Source: Balanoglossus misakiensis (Eukaryota; Hemichordata). From it: a stretch of 64,000 bases of DNA. The stretch is taken from positions 14,260,001 to 14,324,000 of the forward strand of contig CM082577.2 of assembly GCA_040954595.2 (NCBI GenBank). The letters run 5' to 3'. The notes under the pieces were generated by a model. The model was not told the DNA's origin. It was given only the letters and a program-made list of their open reading frames with translations, and made no database searches. Every line of letters begins with the position of its first letter. Within the stretch, counting starts at the first letter, position 1. Both the position numbers and the translations under genes were made by a program. This document shows, in pieces, positions 1 through 10,600 of this stretch.

Positions 1-13
1 GAAGTCGTTTTTT

Positions 14-496
14 ATGGAGGATCGGTGGCATTCATCCGACTCACTTCGTTTATTCACAGATGCAGCTGGGTCTCTTGGGTATGGTGGCATTTTTGGTTCT
101 CACTGGTTCTTTGGAGAGTGGCCTACTAGTTGGCATGCAATAAATATCGCAGTCCTAGAGTTATTCCCTATCATGCTGGCGTTAGAGGATTGGGGACAAA
201 AGCTATGTAACAAACGTGTGATGTTCTACACTGATAATGAGGCCTTGGTGTCAGTCTTGAATAAACAAACAGCGAAGGACAGGGACCTTATGATTTTGGT
301 TCGACGGATTGTGCTCACTAGCCTTCAGTACAACCTTCTTTTTCGAGCTAAACATATTCCTGGTAAGCATAACATTTTGGCAGACTGTCTTTCCCGCTTG
401 CAGGTAGGCCAGTTCAAGTCTGCATCTCGGGGCATGGATGCCTATCCGACTCCAGTGCCGTCTCAGTTGCTACCTATACATTGGACATGGAAGTAG
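14..496 (+). CDS. RNase H domain of Ngaro retrotransposon pol (partial)
   Basis: This is the C-terminal RNase H part of a retrotransposon polyprotein, which removes RNA from RNA-DNA hybrids during reverse transcription. The four acidic catalytic positions of the fold are visible: D in LFTDAAGSLGYGG, E in AVLELFPIMLAL, D in FYTDNEAL and D in HNILADCLSRL. The open frame enters from the left edge, so the ATG at 14 is only the first Met in the window and not a true start. It ends at a TAG that overlaps the start of the recombinase frame. This organisation is usual for DIRS and Ngaro elements. Confidence 0.8.
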   Translation: MEDRWHSSDSLRLFTDAAGSLGYGGIFGSHWFFGEWPTSWHAINIAVLELFPIMLALEDWGQKLCNKRVMFYTDNEALVSVLNKQTAKDRDLMILVRRIVLTSLQYNLLFRAKHIPGKHNILADCLSRLQVGQFKSASRGMDAYPTPVPSQLLPIHWTWK

Positions 497-1405
497 GCAG
501 ACTTCTGCAGCAGGCTCTTCACAGTTCTTCCAGGTCAACCTATCAGCGTTCTTGGAGAGTTCTTACCCAGTTCATGGGTAGCCAGTTAGGGGTGCATTGT
601 CCATCTCTGCCGCTGTCAGAATCCTCGGTCACATTGTTTATTGGTCACCTCACTAGGCAACACCTATGCCCCATCCTCTGTTTCTACCTATTTGTCAGCC
701 ATTAGCTACGTTCATAAACTTGCAGGCTTGCAGGACCCTACTAAGTCCTTTTTGGTTCACAAATTGGTCCAGTCATACCGTAAGCTGGTGCATCAACGAG
801 ATGATCGTCTCCCTATCACTAGGGATATCCTACTTCGTCTGATTAAGGCCATTCCAAATGTGGTCACATCTGTTTATCAGCGTTCTCTTTTTAAGGCTAT
901 GTTCTTATCAGCCTTCTATGGGTTCCTCAGGATTGGGGAATTCACAGTTCGGAATAGGTTTGATGTTGGAAAAGCCATTCTTTTCCACCAGTTGGAGTTT
1001 CAGGTTAGCGCAGGTTTGCCACAGTCAGCAACTGTGTCCTTATTCAATTTTAAGCACAGTAAACCAGGCGGTGTGTTTGTTATCAAATTTCAGAAGGTTC
1101 TTAGGTCTGACTTGTGTCCGGTTCAGGCATTGTGGGAATTTAGTCATTTGAGGGGGAGTGAGCCTGGCCCTCTTTTCTGCATGCCAGGGCCGTTAGGCAT
1201 AGGAGGGGGAGATTTCACGGCACAGCTTAGGCGTTCGCTCACTTTTTGCGGCTTTGAGGTAGACAGGTTCAAGGGACATAGCTTTAGGATAGGAGCAGCC
1301 TCTCAAGCTGCTAAAGACGGGTTGTCCGATGCACAGATACGCGCCTTAGGCAGGTGGAGGTCAGATGCTTTTAAGGGGTACATTAGGCAACCAGCATCTT
1401 GGTAA
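481..1405 (+). pseudogene. Tyrosine recombinase of Ngaro element, frameshifted
   Basis: This is a phage-integrase-type recombinase that would integrate the circular cDNA of the element. The N-terminal core-binding part is in frame 1 (481-about 645) and the catalytic part in frame 2 (641-1405). The homology passes from one frame to the other near 645-660, which implies a small indel. The catalytic Arg lies in YGFLRIGEF, the HxxR box is HSFR, and the nucleophile Tyr is in GYIRQ near the C terminus. All active-site residues are present, so only the frameshift breaks it. There is no canonical ATG for the first part; it probably reads on from the overlap with the RNase H ORF. Confidence 0.8.
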
Positions 1406-1515
1406 CCAATTTTTAGGCTTTTGGCTATCAAGAGCAGGGGATGGTGTTTTTAGGGTCCTTCCCTGGGGTGGTCTGGTCATTTTGGGTGGGGCGGCCACAC
1501 CAGGGTGTGGCTTAT

Positions 1516-1825
1516 GGCGTTTTTAGGCCCACACCTTTGTGGGAGATTCTTTATGTACCTATTTTACAGTGTTTAGTGTTATGTTAATTTTCCTCGCCAG
1601 TTGACCTTTGACCTATACCTACCTTGTTGAGGTTTTTGCTGTTTTATTGAGGCAGGCAACTGGCGAGGAATTTTTCATCATCTTTACACATTGTTAACCT
1701 TTGCAATAAAGGGTCAATATCTCTTGGCCATTTTTCGCCAATTCTGGTTGTGTCGTGTTTTTGTATCTCCCACAAACAGAGCAAAATGACCAGTACAGGT
1801 CTATTCTGGTGCAGGGATATAAAAG
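1516..1825 (+). repeat. Ngaro split direct repeat, copy B1
   Basis: This 310-bp segment is repeated 698 bp downstream with only scattered changes. It holds a 12-bp perfect inverted pair (CCTCGCCAGTTG with CAACTGGCGAGG), a small hairpin at CCCACACCTTTGTGGG, an AATAAA signal near 1704 and a perfect TGACCTTTGACCT motif at 1602-1614. Diverged relatives lie at 44383-44689 (minus) and 55335-55612 (plus), at the 3' ends of the pentraxin genes. Confidence 0.85.
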
Positions 1826-2213
1826 CACGATTATAATCACTATTATAATCGCATTTATAGACATGCTTCTTAGTGATCAAGTTTTACAGTTTTCTATTAT
1901 CCGACAGGGAGGTTTACATCACTTTAGTCTCCGGGGGGAGACACTTCATGGAAGAGCAACTTCATTTTCCCGCCTTGACAATATTTGCAGTTTCCTATAG
2001 GGGGGGAGTCAATACTAGGAACAGCCTTTTCCATTTTACAGCCGTGACTTCAAGACAACGAGCTGGTTCATCTCCTCGAATTTTCACTCCCACCGCCTCC
2101 CCATCTACCTTCCCTACATAGGTCGTATGGGTCGGAGGTATATGTATTTTAGAGCTTACATGGACTTTGTATCTTTACTTATCTCATTGTCGCATTGGAT
2201 TGTAGTTGTTAGA
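1826..2213 (+). repeat. Probable Ngaro A2 segment
   Basis: This 388-bp sequence lies between the two B copies. By the Ngaro plan it should be a copy of the sequence at the 5' end of the element, outside the window. Short open frames here show no family features. Parts resemble the start of the pentraxin tail exon and its upstream intron (about 55040-55330). Confidence 0.55.
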
Positions 2214-2523
2214 GGCGTTCTTAGGCCCACACCTTTGTGGGAGATTCTTTATGTACCTATTTTACAGTGTTTAGTGTTATGTTAATTTTCCTCGCCAGTT
2301 GACCTTTGACCTATACCTACCTTGTTGAGGTTTTTGCTGTTTTATTGAGGCAGGCAACTGGCGAGGAATTTTTCATCATCTTTACACATTGTTAACCTTT
2401 GCAATAAAGGGTCAATATCTCTTGGCCATTTTTCGCCAATTCTGGTTGTGTCGTGTTTTTGTATCTCCCACAAACAGAGCAAAATGACCAGTACAGGTCT
2501 ATTCTGGTGCAGGGATATAAAAG
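2214..2523 (+). repeat. Ngaro split direct repeat, copy B2 (element 3' end)
   Basis: Second copy of the 310-bp repeat, ending at GGGATATAAAAG, after which similarity to B1 stops. This marks the 3' boundary of the element. The minus-strand ORFs at 1644-1880 and 2342-2572 share an almost identical sequence only because of this duplication and are not genes. Confidence 0.85.
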
Positions 2524-3098
2524 ACATATTTGTAAAAGCACTTGCAAGCAAGCTGCGTATTGACACAAACATCCCCTACCGACATATTTATTGAAATATC
2601 CAACCTGTACAGTCCTTGTCTGTCTTCTACGTATATTTATAAACTGTGCATAAAAGAAAAACAAATTATTTTCAAACGTTAATACGTGCATTTAATAATA
2701 ATATTCTGAAGCGACAGCTATTGCACTTAATAATGTGATTCTCTATTGTCCCAGGTAAGTGTCGTAAACATGCCACATGACATTTGACATTCATTAAATT
2801 TTCAAGTCCCTCCTTAGCAGTCACAATATCTCCCAGATCTCTCTATCCTGACAGTGTCATATTTTTGAAGCCGCCCTCTCAACCCTCCCGCCCCTCCAGA
2901 ACTGTTTGTAAATGCTGCCTTATCACCATCCAAATAATCAGAACTTTACCATTATGGCTGTTAATTGATATAATTGTTAAAGAATACAAAGCTCTGCCTT
3001 ACATTTTATATCTTCTGAATCTCTGTGCAATAGTCTAATTTTATGACGTTTGTATGACACTTTAGAGGATATCATTCTCCTCCTAATCATCATCATCG

Positions 3099-3168
<70 letters not shown>

Positions 3169-4561
3169 AATCAATCATTCACTAGATTACATATTATATT
3201 TCATAGGTTATTCGTATATGTAAATTATGATAAAGACCGTCTTGGCCCCTATGTTGTGCAAGCAAATGCCAAAATTTAACTTTGTGTGTGCGACAGTTGT
3301 CAAGTCATCATAAATTTTATATTCTTATTATTGATATGCATAAGCGACAAGCGTAATACCACTTCTATAATTTGTAAGACCTAAGGTGACAATTTTATGT
3401 GTACTTGAACCGATTTTAACGCCCAGAAATTTACTTTTGCTTATCATATAGGCATTTGCATTAAAAATGATGTGATACACATTTAGTGAAACAATGAAAT
3501 ACGTTTCATACAAGTTTCAATGAAAATCATCTCCTTATATAATTATTCAAAATATACGATGAAAATGATTAAGTTCTATTGCTATATAATGGTAAAAAGC
3601 ATTTACGGTGGGTAAGGATAAGATACATTCTTGTCGGAGCCAGATTGCTCCATTGTTAATGTTATTGAGTAACCACGATGAGAAAAGGGTTTTTTTAACC
3701 ACATATAGCCACACATAAATTACAGGTAATTGCATTTTTCTAATAAATAGTTTATACAAAACATAAACATTTTCTACAACGTTGTGTCCTTCCTTGTCAA
3801 GTTGATATTGATGTTCGCTTAGATACTGTTGAAACTCGTCCGGTGATTACAGGTGATTACACATACACACGGTGGAGTTTACATTAGATGACGGTGATAC
3901 CTGGATATAGAATGGTATATGAACAATTGTTTTAATACTTGTGGGGACACTGGTGATGTGCCAAATTAGATTCCCCTTCTCACAAACGTGAGGTTCACAT
4001 GTGTAATACTAACGCATGAATCATGGAGAGTGGTACATAGAGGACAGTACAATTAGTATACCTTTGTCAGTTTGATACTCTAGCATACAATAGAGACAAT
4101 AATGGAAATGTTTCTAACACTCGATGAATTTAGCAGGTTGTAGTCAATGAACCCTAGCTATATCTTTAAAACTCTGCACACCACTTGTTGAAACTCGCTT
4201 CTGTTACTCGCTTCTGATCGCACGTTTTGTAGCAGACTACTCAGGCGGGTCAAAAAGTTTAACGCATTTATATTGATAGCACCATGACGAATCAATCGTT
4301 GTGTTTTCTTTAACATTTTGAGGTACATCTTCATGATACGGTGTGAATGGCGTCTAGGTTAAGATGCCGCAAATTCAAACATTCTCAATATTTATCACCG
4401 TGGCTAAAGTGTCTTTGTCACTAAATTATAACCCGATGATTGTACAGAATATCCACTTGTGTTATGTTATATAAAATTCTTTAAACCCCCAAAATATAAT
4501 AATAAGTATACGCTGTACATAAACTATACAGCAGGACATAAATACAACCATATAACCATAC
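2524..4561. other. No gene recognised; AT-rich, with a (TCA)n microsatellite
   Basis: I see no supported coding exon here on either strand. The transmembrane exons expected after the GPS exon of the minus-strand receptor should lie below 4562, but I could not identify them. They may be short and missed, beyond the window, or lost. Bases 3086-3170 are an interrupted trinucleotide repeat. Confidence 0.5.
3086..3170. repeat. (TCA)n microsatellite
   Basis: About 28 units of TCA/ATC with a few substitutions. Read on the minus strand it makes a spurious poly-Met ORF. Confidence 0.95.
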
Positions 4562-4653
4562 CCGACATCCGTCACGGCTCCAGATATCAGAGTTGTCCAT
4601 CGAATAAACACAAGTTACTTGTTTAGCAGCCATTATGAACGTGACGTTTTGCC
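4562..4653 (-). CDS. Receptor exon: GPS motif
   Basis: A 92-bp exon, phase 1 to phase 0, with acceptor TTTTTCAG|GGC and donor CGG|GTATGG. It encodes [19 protein letters not shown]. The C-x2-Y/W ... W-x3-GC layout is the first half of the GPCR proteolysis site found at the end of GAIN domains in adhesion GPCRs and polycystin-1 proteins. The second half, with the cleavage tripeptide, should be on the next exon, which I could not find. Confidence 0.6.
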
Positions 4654-7600
4654 CTGAAAAACAAAGAAGTTTAATTATAAAGATATCGCTATTCTGCAAT
4701 GATCCGTGTGTATATTAATTTTCGAGGTCGTGAAAGTACTTCGGCAGAATTCACCTCATCACTCGCGAAAATAACTTCTGTAATGCACAAACCGCGCGCA
4801 GAGGTCATGAATATTTATCTTAGTGCGCATGATTCATCAATTGTACATGAGGAAATTAGATACAGTTTCGGATTTATCGGAACTTTAAAACTTACACTGC
4901 GGAATCGCAAAGGTTAAATAGTAAAGTCCGGTCCTGAAGAAGTAGTGTTCTGGAATGAACATACTGGAACGGTTCCCAGAAAACTGGACATCCAGGGAGA
5001 ACATGTAGCCACGATAGTTATCACTGTAGTCGACAATCTCATTGAAGACATAGGCAGTGGTATATCCATACATGGTTTCCGAATTTTCGAGTGAAATGAT
5101 AACTGCGTGCAACAACATATCTATCTGCAAAGAGAAGTGCAGAATACTCATTAGTCCGAGTCCCATACGGTCACATACATTAATATTATTTTAACCTGTT
5201 GTACGATTTCCTGTGCGACATTACTTGTTGTGTTTAATTATTACTTTAGAGCATTATTCCACTTCATGATAATTTCCAACTCTGAGAGTGTGGCTTCTAT
5301 ATCCGATGTGACTTCAAAATAAATCAAATCATTGATTACTTAGTGTCCATGCAGAATCTCTATATAAACTCCTTGTGTTGCCATATTTTCACAATAAAAA
5401 GACTTCAATCTCCTTCCTTCAAATGACAACATTTCGAATTTGTGATGATTCCAATACCCATGTGGGCATACCATGATATTCCCCCAATTAAACGAGACTT
5501 ACCTGGAAGTTGAAGTTTGATAGGGATTCTATGTAGTCATCTTAACACGAAAGGGATCACATGAGATATGCACTGCGCATGAGTAACTTCAGACTTGAAA
5601 GGGTGAAAGAGCACGTCATAATAAACCTCCACAGAGGGTGGGCATGGGTGGGCATGTGATCCCTTTCGTGTTAAGATGACTACATAGAATCCCTATCAAA
5701 CTTCAACTTCCAGGTAAGTCTCGTTTAATTGGGGGATTCTATTACGTCATCACACTCAAGGAACCACATGAGATTTTAAAGCAAGACGTGTGAATGAACC
5801 AAATACCCACAGAAAACATATATGAGAACTCAAATGTATTTAATTAAATAAATGAAACACTTGTTTACACTTCCAACTTACATCTTCAAAACACCCAAAG
5901 CAAAAACATCATAGTCTTTGACAACAGGTTTATCATAAAACCTTGCAAAAGTACACATAGAAGACCAGCTTGCTTTGGCAATGATCTCCTGGATAGGAAC
6001 AACAATTTTCTTTGCTGTTGAGGCAGCAACAGCCCTAACACTATGAGCTTTGAACACACTGGTATTAATACCTGACCTGGTCATGACTTCACGAATCCAA
6101 CGACTAATGGTCGCTTTTTACACTGCCTTATGAGGCTTAACATAACTAATAAAAAGTTGACTGTCATTATCACGAAAAACCTTAGTGCGTGATAAATACT
6201 CCTTTAATGTAGCACATACACATAACCTAACATCAGATGGATATGGTTGTAAGACTACAACAGGGTTAGCATACCCTGGTCGACTCTGTTTGAGTAAACA
6301 GTCAAAAGTAAAGGTGAATGACATGCCATTTTCAGTCATATTTTGTGTGTTTAATAAATGTAAAGACTGACAGCGTGCGGCTGTTATCAAAGCTATCAAC
6401 ATAGCAAGTTTCAATGTCAATGTTTTCAAGGAAATCTCTGCAACTGGAGAACATGACTGCAGGTAAGCAAGAACTTTGCGAACATCCCAAATATGAGTAT
6501 ATTTTGACAATGCTGGACGTAGATTGAAAACCCCTTTCATAAATCTCACAACAAGGGGGTGTGCACCTACAGTGGTAGAATGCTGCTTACGTGAAATAGA
6601 ACACAATTAAGGCAGACAAAGCAGACCTAGCAGTGTTTAAGGCACTATAACTTAGGCCAGACTGATATAGTTCTGTCAAGAAATCCAAGACATGATTTAT
6701 AGTTGGATAAAGTGGATCTGCCTTGACTTTACGACAAAAGTGTATCCACTGTCTAGTATATGTTCCATATTGTCTTTTAGTGCTATGTCGCCATGATGCC
6801 ATGATGATTGCGGCTGCTCTTGCAGAAACATTCTGCTTTTCCAGGGAATCCCTGACACATTGCAAACCATGAGACGTAGTTTCCTCCGCAATGGGTGAAG
6901 AATTGGAGAGTGTGGAAGTGTCAATAGACTGTCCCTCTTTGGAAGTAGAACAGGCAGATTTATTAACATCTGTAACAATGGTGTGAACCAGGGCTGCGTT
7001 GGCCAAACCGGGGCAATCAGTATCCCTGTTGCCTGGTCTGCTGCAATCTTCTGAACGCATCTTCCCATCAAACTGAAGGGAGGAAAAGCATAAAAATAAT
7101 GAGATTTCCAATCTATTGTAAATGCATCAATATGCATAGCATCTGGTTGTGGATGCCATGATACAAAGTTTGTCAGCTGAGTATTGAGTCTAGAAGCAAA
7201 AAGATCAATATCAGGCAAAGCCCACATCTTACAAATAGCCGTGAAAACTGTTGGATCTAATTGCCACTCAGTTTGTTCATTGAAATGTCTTGACTCAAAA
7301 TCTGCCTCTATATTGAGGGAACCAGGTAAATGGGCTGCTGTAAGCCATATACTTCTTTCTTTACACCAAAGCCATACTGACTTGGCAATATTATTACAGT
7401 CGATGGACTTTACTCCGCCCATTTTATTTACATACGCTACTGCTGTAGTGTTATCAGAAAACACTTTCACGTGTTTATTCTTAATTAAATATTCAACTGA
7501 TTTCAATGACAAATATATTGCCAGTAACTCTAAATAGTTGATGTGGTGACTAGCCTCCTGGGCTGTCCATCTGCCCCCTCACCTTTTTCCATCACAACTA

Positions 7601-10600
7601 AAGCCCCAACCGAGGTTGGAGGCATCACAAGAAACACAAATTTCAGGGTTACATCTACAAATGCAACGTTTCTCATTGAGTAGATTGTGAAACCACCAGG
7701 TTAAATCAACCTTCATATCTTTTGTGATAGCCACGTTGGCATCAAAGTTGCCTTTGTGAAATTTTAATGATGAAATCTTTGCTATGTCAAGAGACCTATA
7801 AAATAAAGGTCCAAATTCTACTCCAGGGAAACTGGAAATCATCATACCAATAACTCTGGCAACAATGCGGATGGACTCAAAGTCTTTCCGCAACAAATCC
7901 GCACATGCTGAAACTAGCTTGTCAGCTTTATATTGCGTTAATGTCACAATCATTAGAACAGAGTCAATCTCAAACCCTAAAAAGGTGAGTTTCTGAGTGG
8001 GGATGAGAACAGATTTAACTGGATGATGCATAAACCCAAGTTCTTCCACAAGGGCCACAGTATCCAATACATTATGATGACATTCATCGAAGGTATTTCC
8101 CACTAGGAACGAATCATCAATATAACCCATAATGGTGTGACCCATCTGGCGAAGTGTAGTATACACTGGCTTAAGCAATTTAGTAAACTAACGTGGAGCA
8201 GATGCCAATCCATTGGGTAGGCAGGTATACTGAAACAAATTGCCTTTCCACACAAATTTGAGATATTTTTGGTGGTCTTCTGCAATAGGGACAGAATAAT
8301 ACGCATCTTTAAGATCTACTGATGCCATGTAGCAACCACATGCAACGAGGCGTATGGCTGTTTCAAAAGTATCCATTTTGAAATGATGATACTGCACTGA
8401 TTCATTAAGACACTTAAGATTAAGAATCATTCTAAAATTACCATCCTTTTTTGGTACAACAAAAATTGGTGACAGAAATTCACCAGCACAGTGATGAGAA
8501 TACACAATAACTTGTTTCGAAAGTAAATTGCTAATTTCATTAGCAATATTGGCCTCCTCATTTGCATTGAAAGATGCTGATTTAGGTGCATACACTTGCA
8601 CTGGTGGAAGACCATTGGTAAATTCAATGTGAGCATGCAGAGCAATATCAATTATACGTTCATCAGATGTAATATTACGCCATTTATCTGCAAAATGTTT
8701 CAGTCTACCTGCTGTAAAACTTTGTACATTACCTAGTGAAATACTCACAGGTGAAACAGCAGTGGTATCCATAGCCTCTACTTCGCTTGAGACTTGGCTT
8801 GAGGCCTTGGCCCTTTGTAGTAGTTTTTTGGACCATCACGGTATTCAGCAAATTGTCTGTAGTTGCCACGACCTCTAACTGGTCCTCTGTAGCGGAAACC
8901 ACGACCTCTCATTCTGGCACGATAACCTCCTCTCATTTGTCGCACACCAATTTTATTTCCAGCCTTATTGACTTCTTGTATATCTTTTACTCGTCTGGAA
9001 ATGTCATCGCCAAACAAATAGTCTGTGAATGGCACAGTAGAAGAGCACAAATGGAGATAATCCAGTCTCAAATCCGGTTTAATGCAATCTCGTCTCCTGA
9101 GATTTAACAGCCGATTGGTGTGCCCCAAAAAGGCCAGTGAATGGGTGCCCAGATCAAGTAATTTCTGGATGTCAACATTATCCTGAGGTTTGTCCTTTAA
9201 CTTGGCTAGTTCACTAACCAGTTGACTTACACAAACTGATCCCTTCACAAGGGAATTTTGCACTACCTGGAACTTTGTGTCCAAAGTTCTTGTCTCTGGG
9301 CGTATGATATCCCAAATCAGTTGGTTTACTCTTACATTCGTCAACCCATGACAGTTTTCTGGGCGAAGAAACTTCTTAACAAGATCATTGTATTTCTCAT
9401 CAGGAATTCCATCCCTGAAGAAAGCATTAATCATAGTAGCAAAATCTTCATCAACAGTATCATCACATTGTTCCTTTACCAGAAACATGGTAGCCATATC
9501 CTTGAACATGCTTGGTTGACTGGTGACGTCACTCACAGTGGCATCAGTAGCAGTAGCACTGCCGCTAGCCGAAGCACCAACTTCGGACGCGTCCGAAGCA
9601 GAAGGTTTCATGTGTGAGACAGTTGTCTCATCCTCGACATCTTCAACACAAATATCATTGTCATCTTCATAATAACAATCTTGTTCAATTTTCTCCATAC
9701 GCGTAGTGAGCTTACCCTGATTGTCCTTGATCTCCGTAAGCAGATTCAAAATGGCCGACATCTCACCAGAACCAGCCGGTGTGTCTACAGATGACCTGCT
9801 CACCTTGCTACTAGTCGCCTCCGACGTTGTGTCGCCCGTGACTAAAACAGCGGCACTATCACGTTTACGCTTGGACTGTTTGTCAACGTCTGAAACAACT
9901 GCACCCCCAGCATCCTTAGATGCAATGTCCGTGCTGACACTTCGTTTGGGTGGCATGACGTGTACAACTCACGTTGCGACGCTAACACAAAGTTAGTCTT
10001 CCAAATGTCTTCAGACGTACTAAAAACTGCTAAACTCGAACCACGTTCGAGCGACAAAAAAACAAATATTATCACCGAATTGTACCTTGACCAACTCGGC
10101 TGAACGAAGTTACAAAAATAATCGCAAAATTGAGCCAGACGAGAACACAACGTGTTTCGCTGGCGAAGGTCAACAGTGCAACTGAAGTTACTCATGCGCA
10201 GTGCATATCTCATGTGGTTCCTTGAGTGTGATGACGTAATAGAATTGTGTATACTCTTGCATCAGGAGGCTCAATAAACACGTGTGATAGCTCCAGGACT
10301 CATGCATAAGCTAGATCAGTTCAACAGATGTGCTATAGTGTTCCCAAAGCATTTCAGAATACAAAATTACTAATTTTCCTTAAATTGATGTCAAATTTGG
10401 GGAATCAATCTGACTACAGCTTTAGTGGAATGGTACTTTTTGGCGCCACCACTAAATAAACGCCTATAAGAGATGAAAAATAAATGCTTGTCATGACAAG
10501 CAAAACAAAGGAAATACAGCAGACATAAAGGAGAAGAATAGAGAAGATTGACAGACAATTTATGAGGGAGATTTATGCTGACAGAGGAGAACCTTAACAA

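Larger units (their letters stand above)
1..2523 (+). mobile_element. Ngaro-type tyrosine-recombinase retrotransposon, 3' part
   Basis: The window opens inside a retrotransposon whose reverse transcriptase lies before base 1. What remains is an RNase H ORF, a tyrosine recombinase ORF in an overlapping frame, and a 3' end with two 310-bp direct copies (1516-1825 and 2214-2523) separated by 388 bp. Ngaro elements are known for split direct repeats ordered A1-ORFs-B1-A2-B2; the two copies read as B1 and B2, and 1826-2213 as A2. A1 would lie upstream of the window. DIRS elements instead have inverted terminal repeats, so Ngaro fits better. The recombinase carries a frameshift, so this copy is probably dead. 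Confidence 0.8.
5736..10245 (-). mobile_element. DIRS-type retrotransposon, degenerate
   Basis: The 4.5-kb element is bounded by 39-bp inverted terminal repeats at 5736-5774 and 10207-10245, which read as exact reverse complements. On the minus strand it runs gag, reverse transcriptase, RNase H and tyrosine recombinase, the standard order of DIRS elements. At least three stop codons and one frameshift interrupt the pol and recombinase frames, so this copy cannot move by itself. It sits in a phase 0 intron of the receptor gene, in the same orientation. Confidence 0.85.

Noticed and set aside
2977-3174. Poly-Met minus-strand ORF
   Set aside because: It is a translation of the (TCA)n microsatellite.
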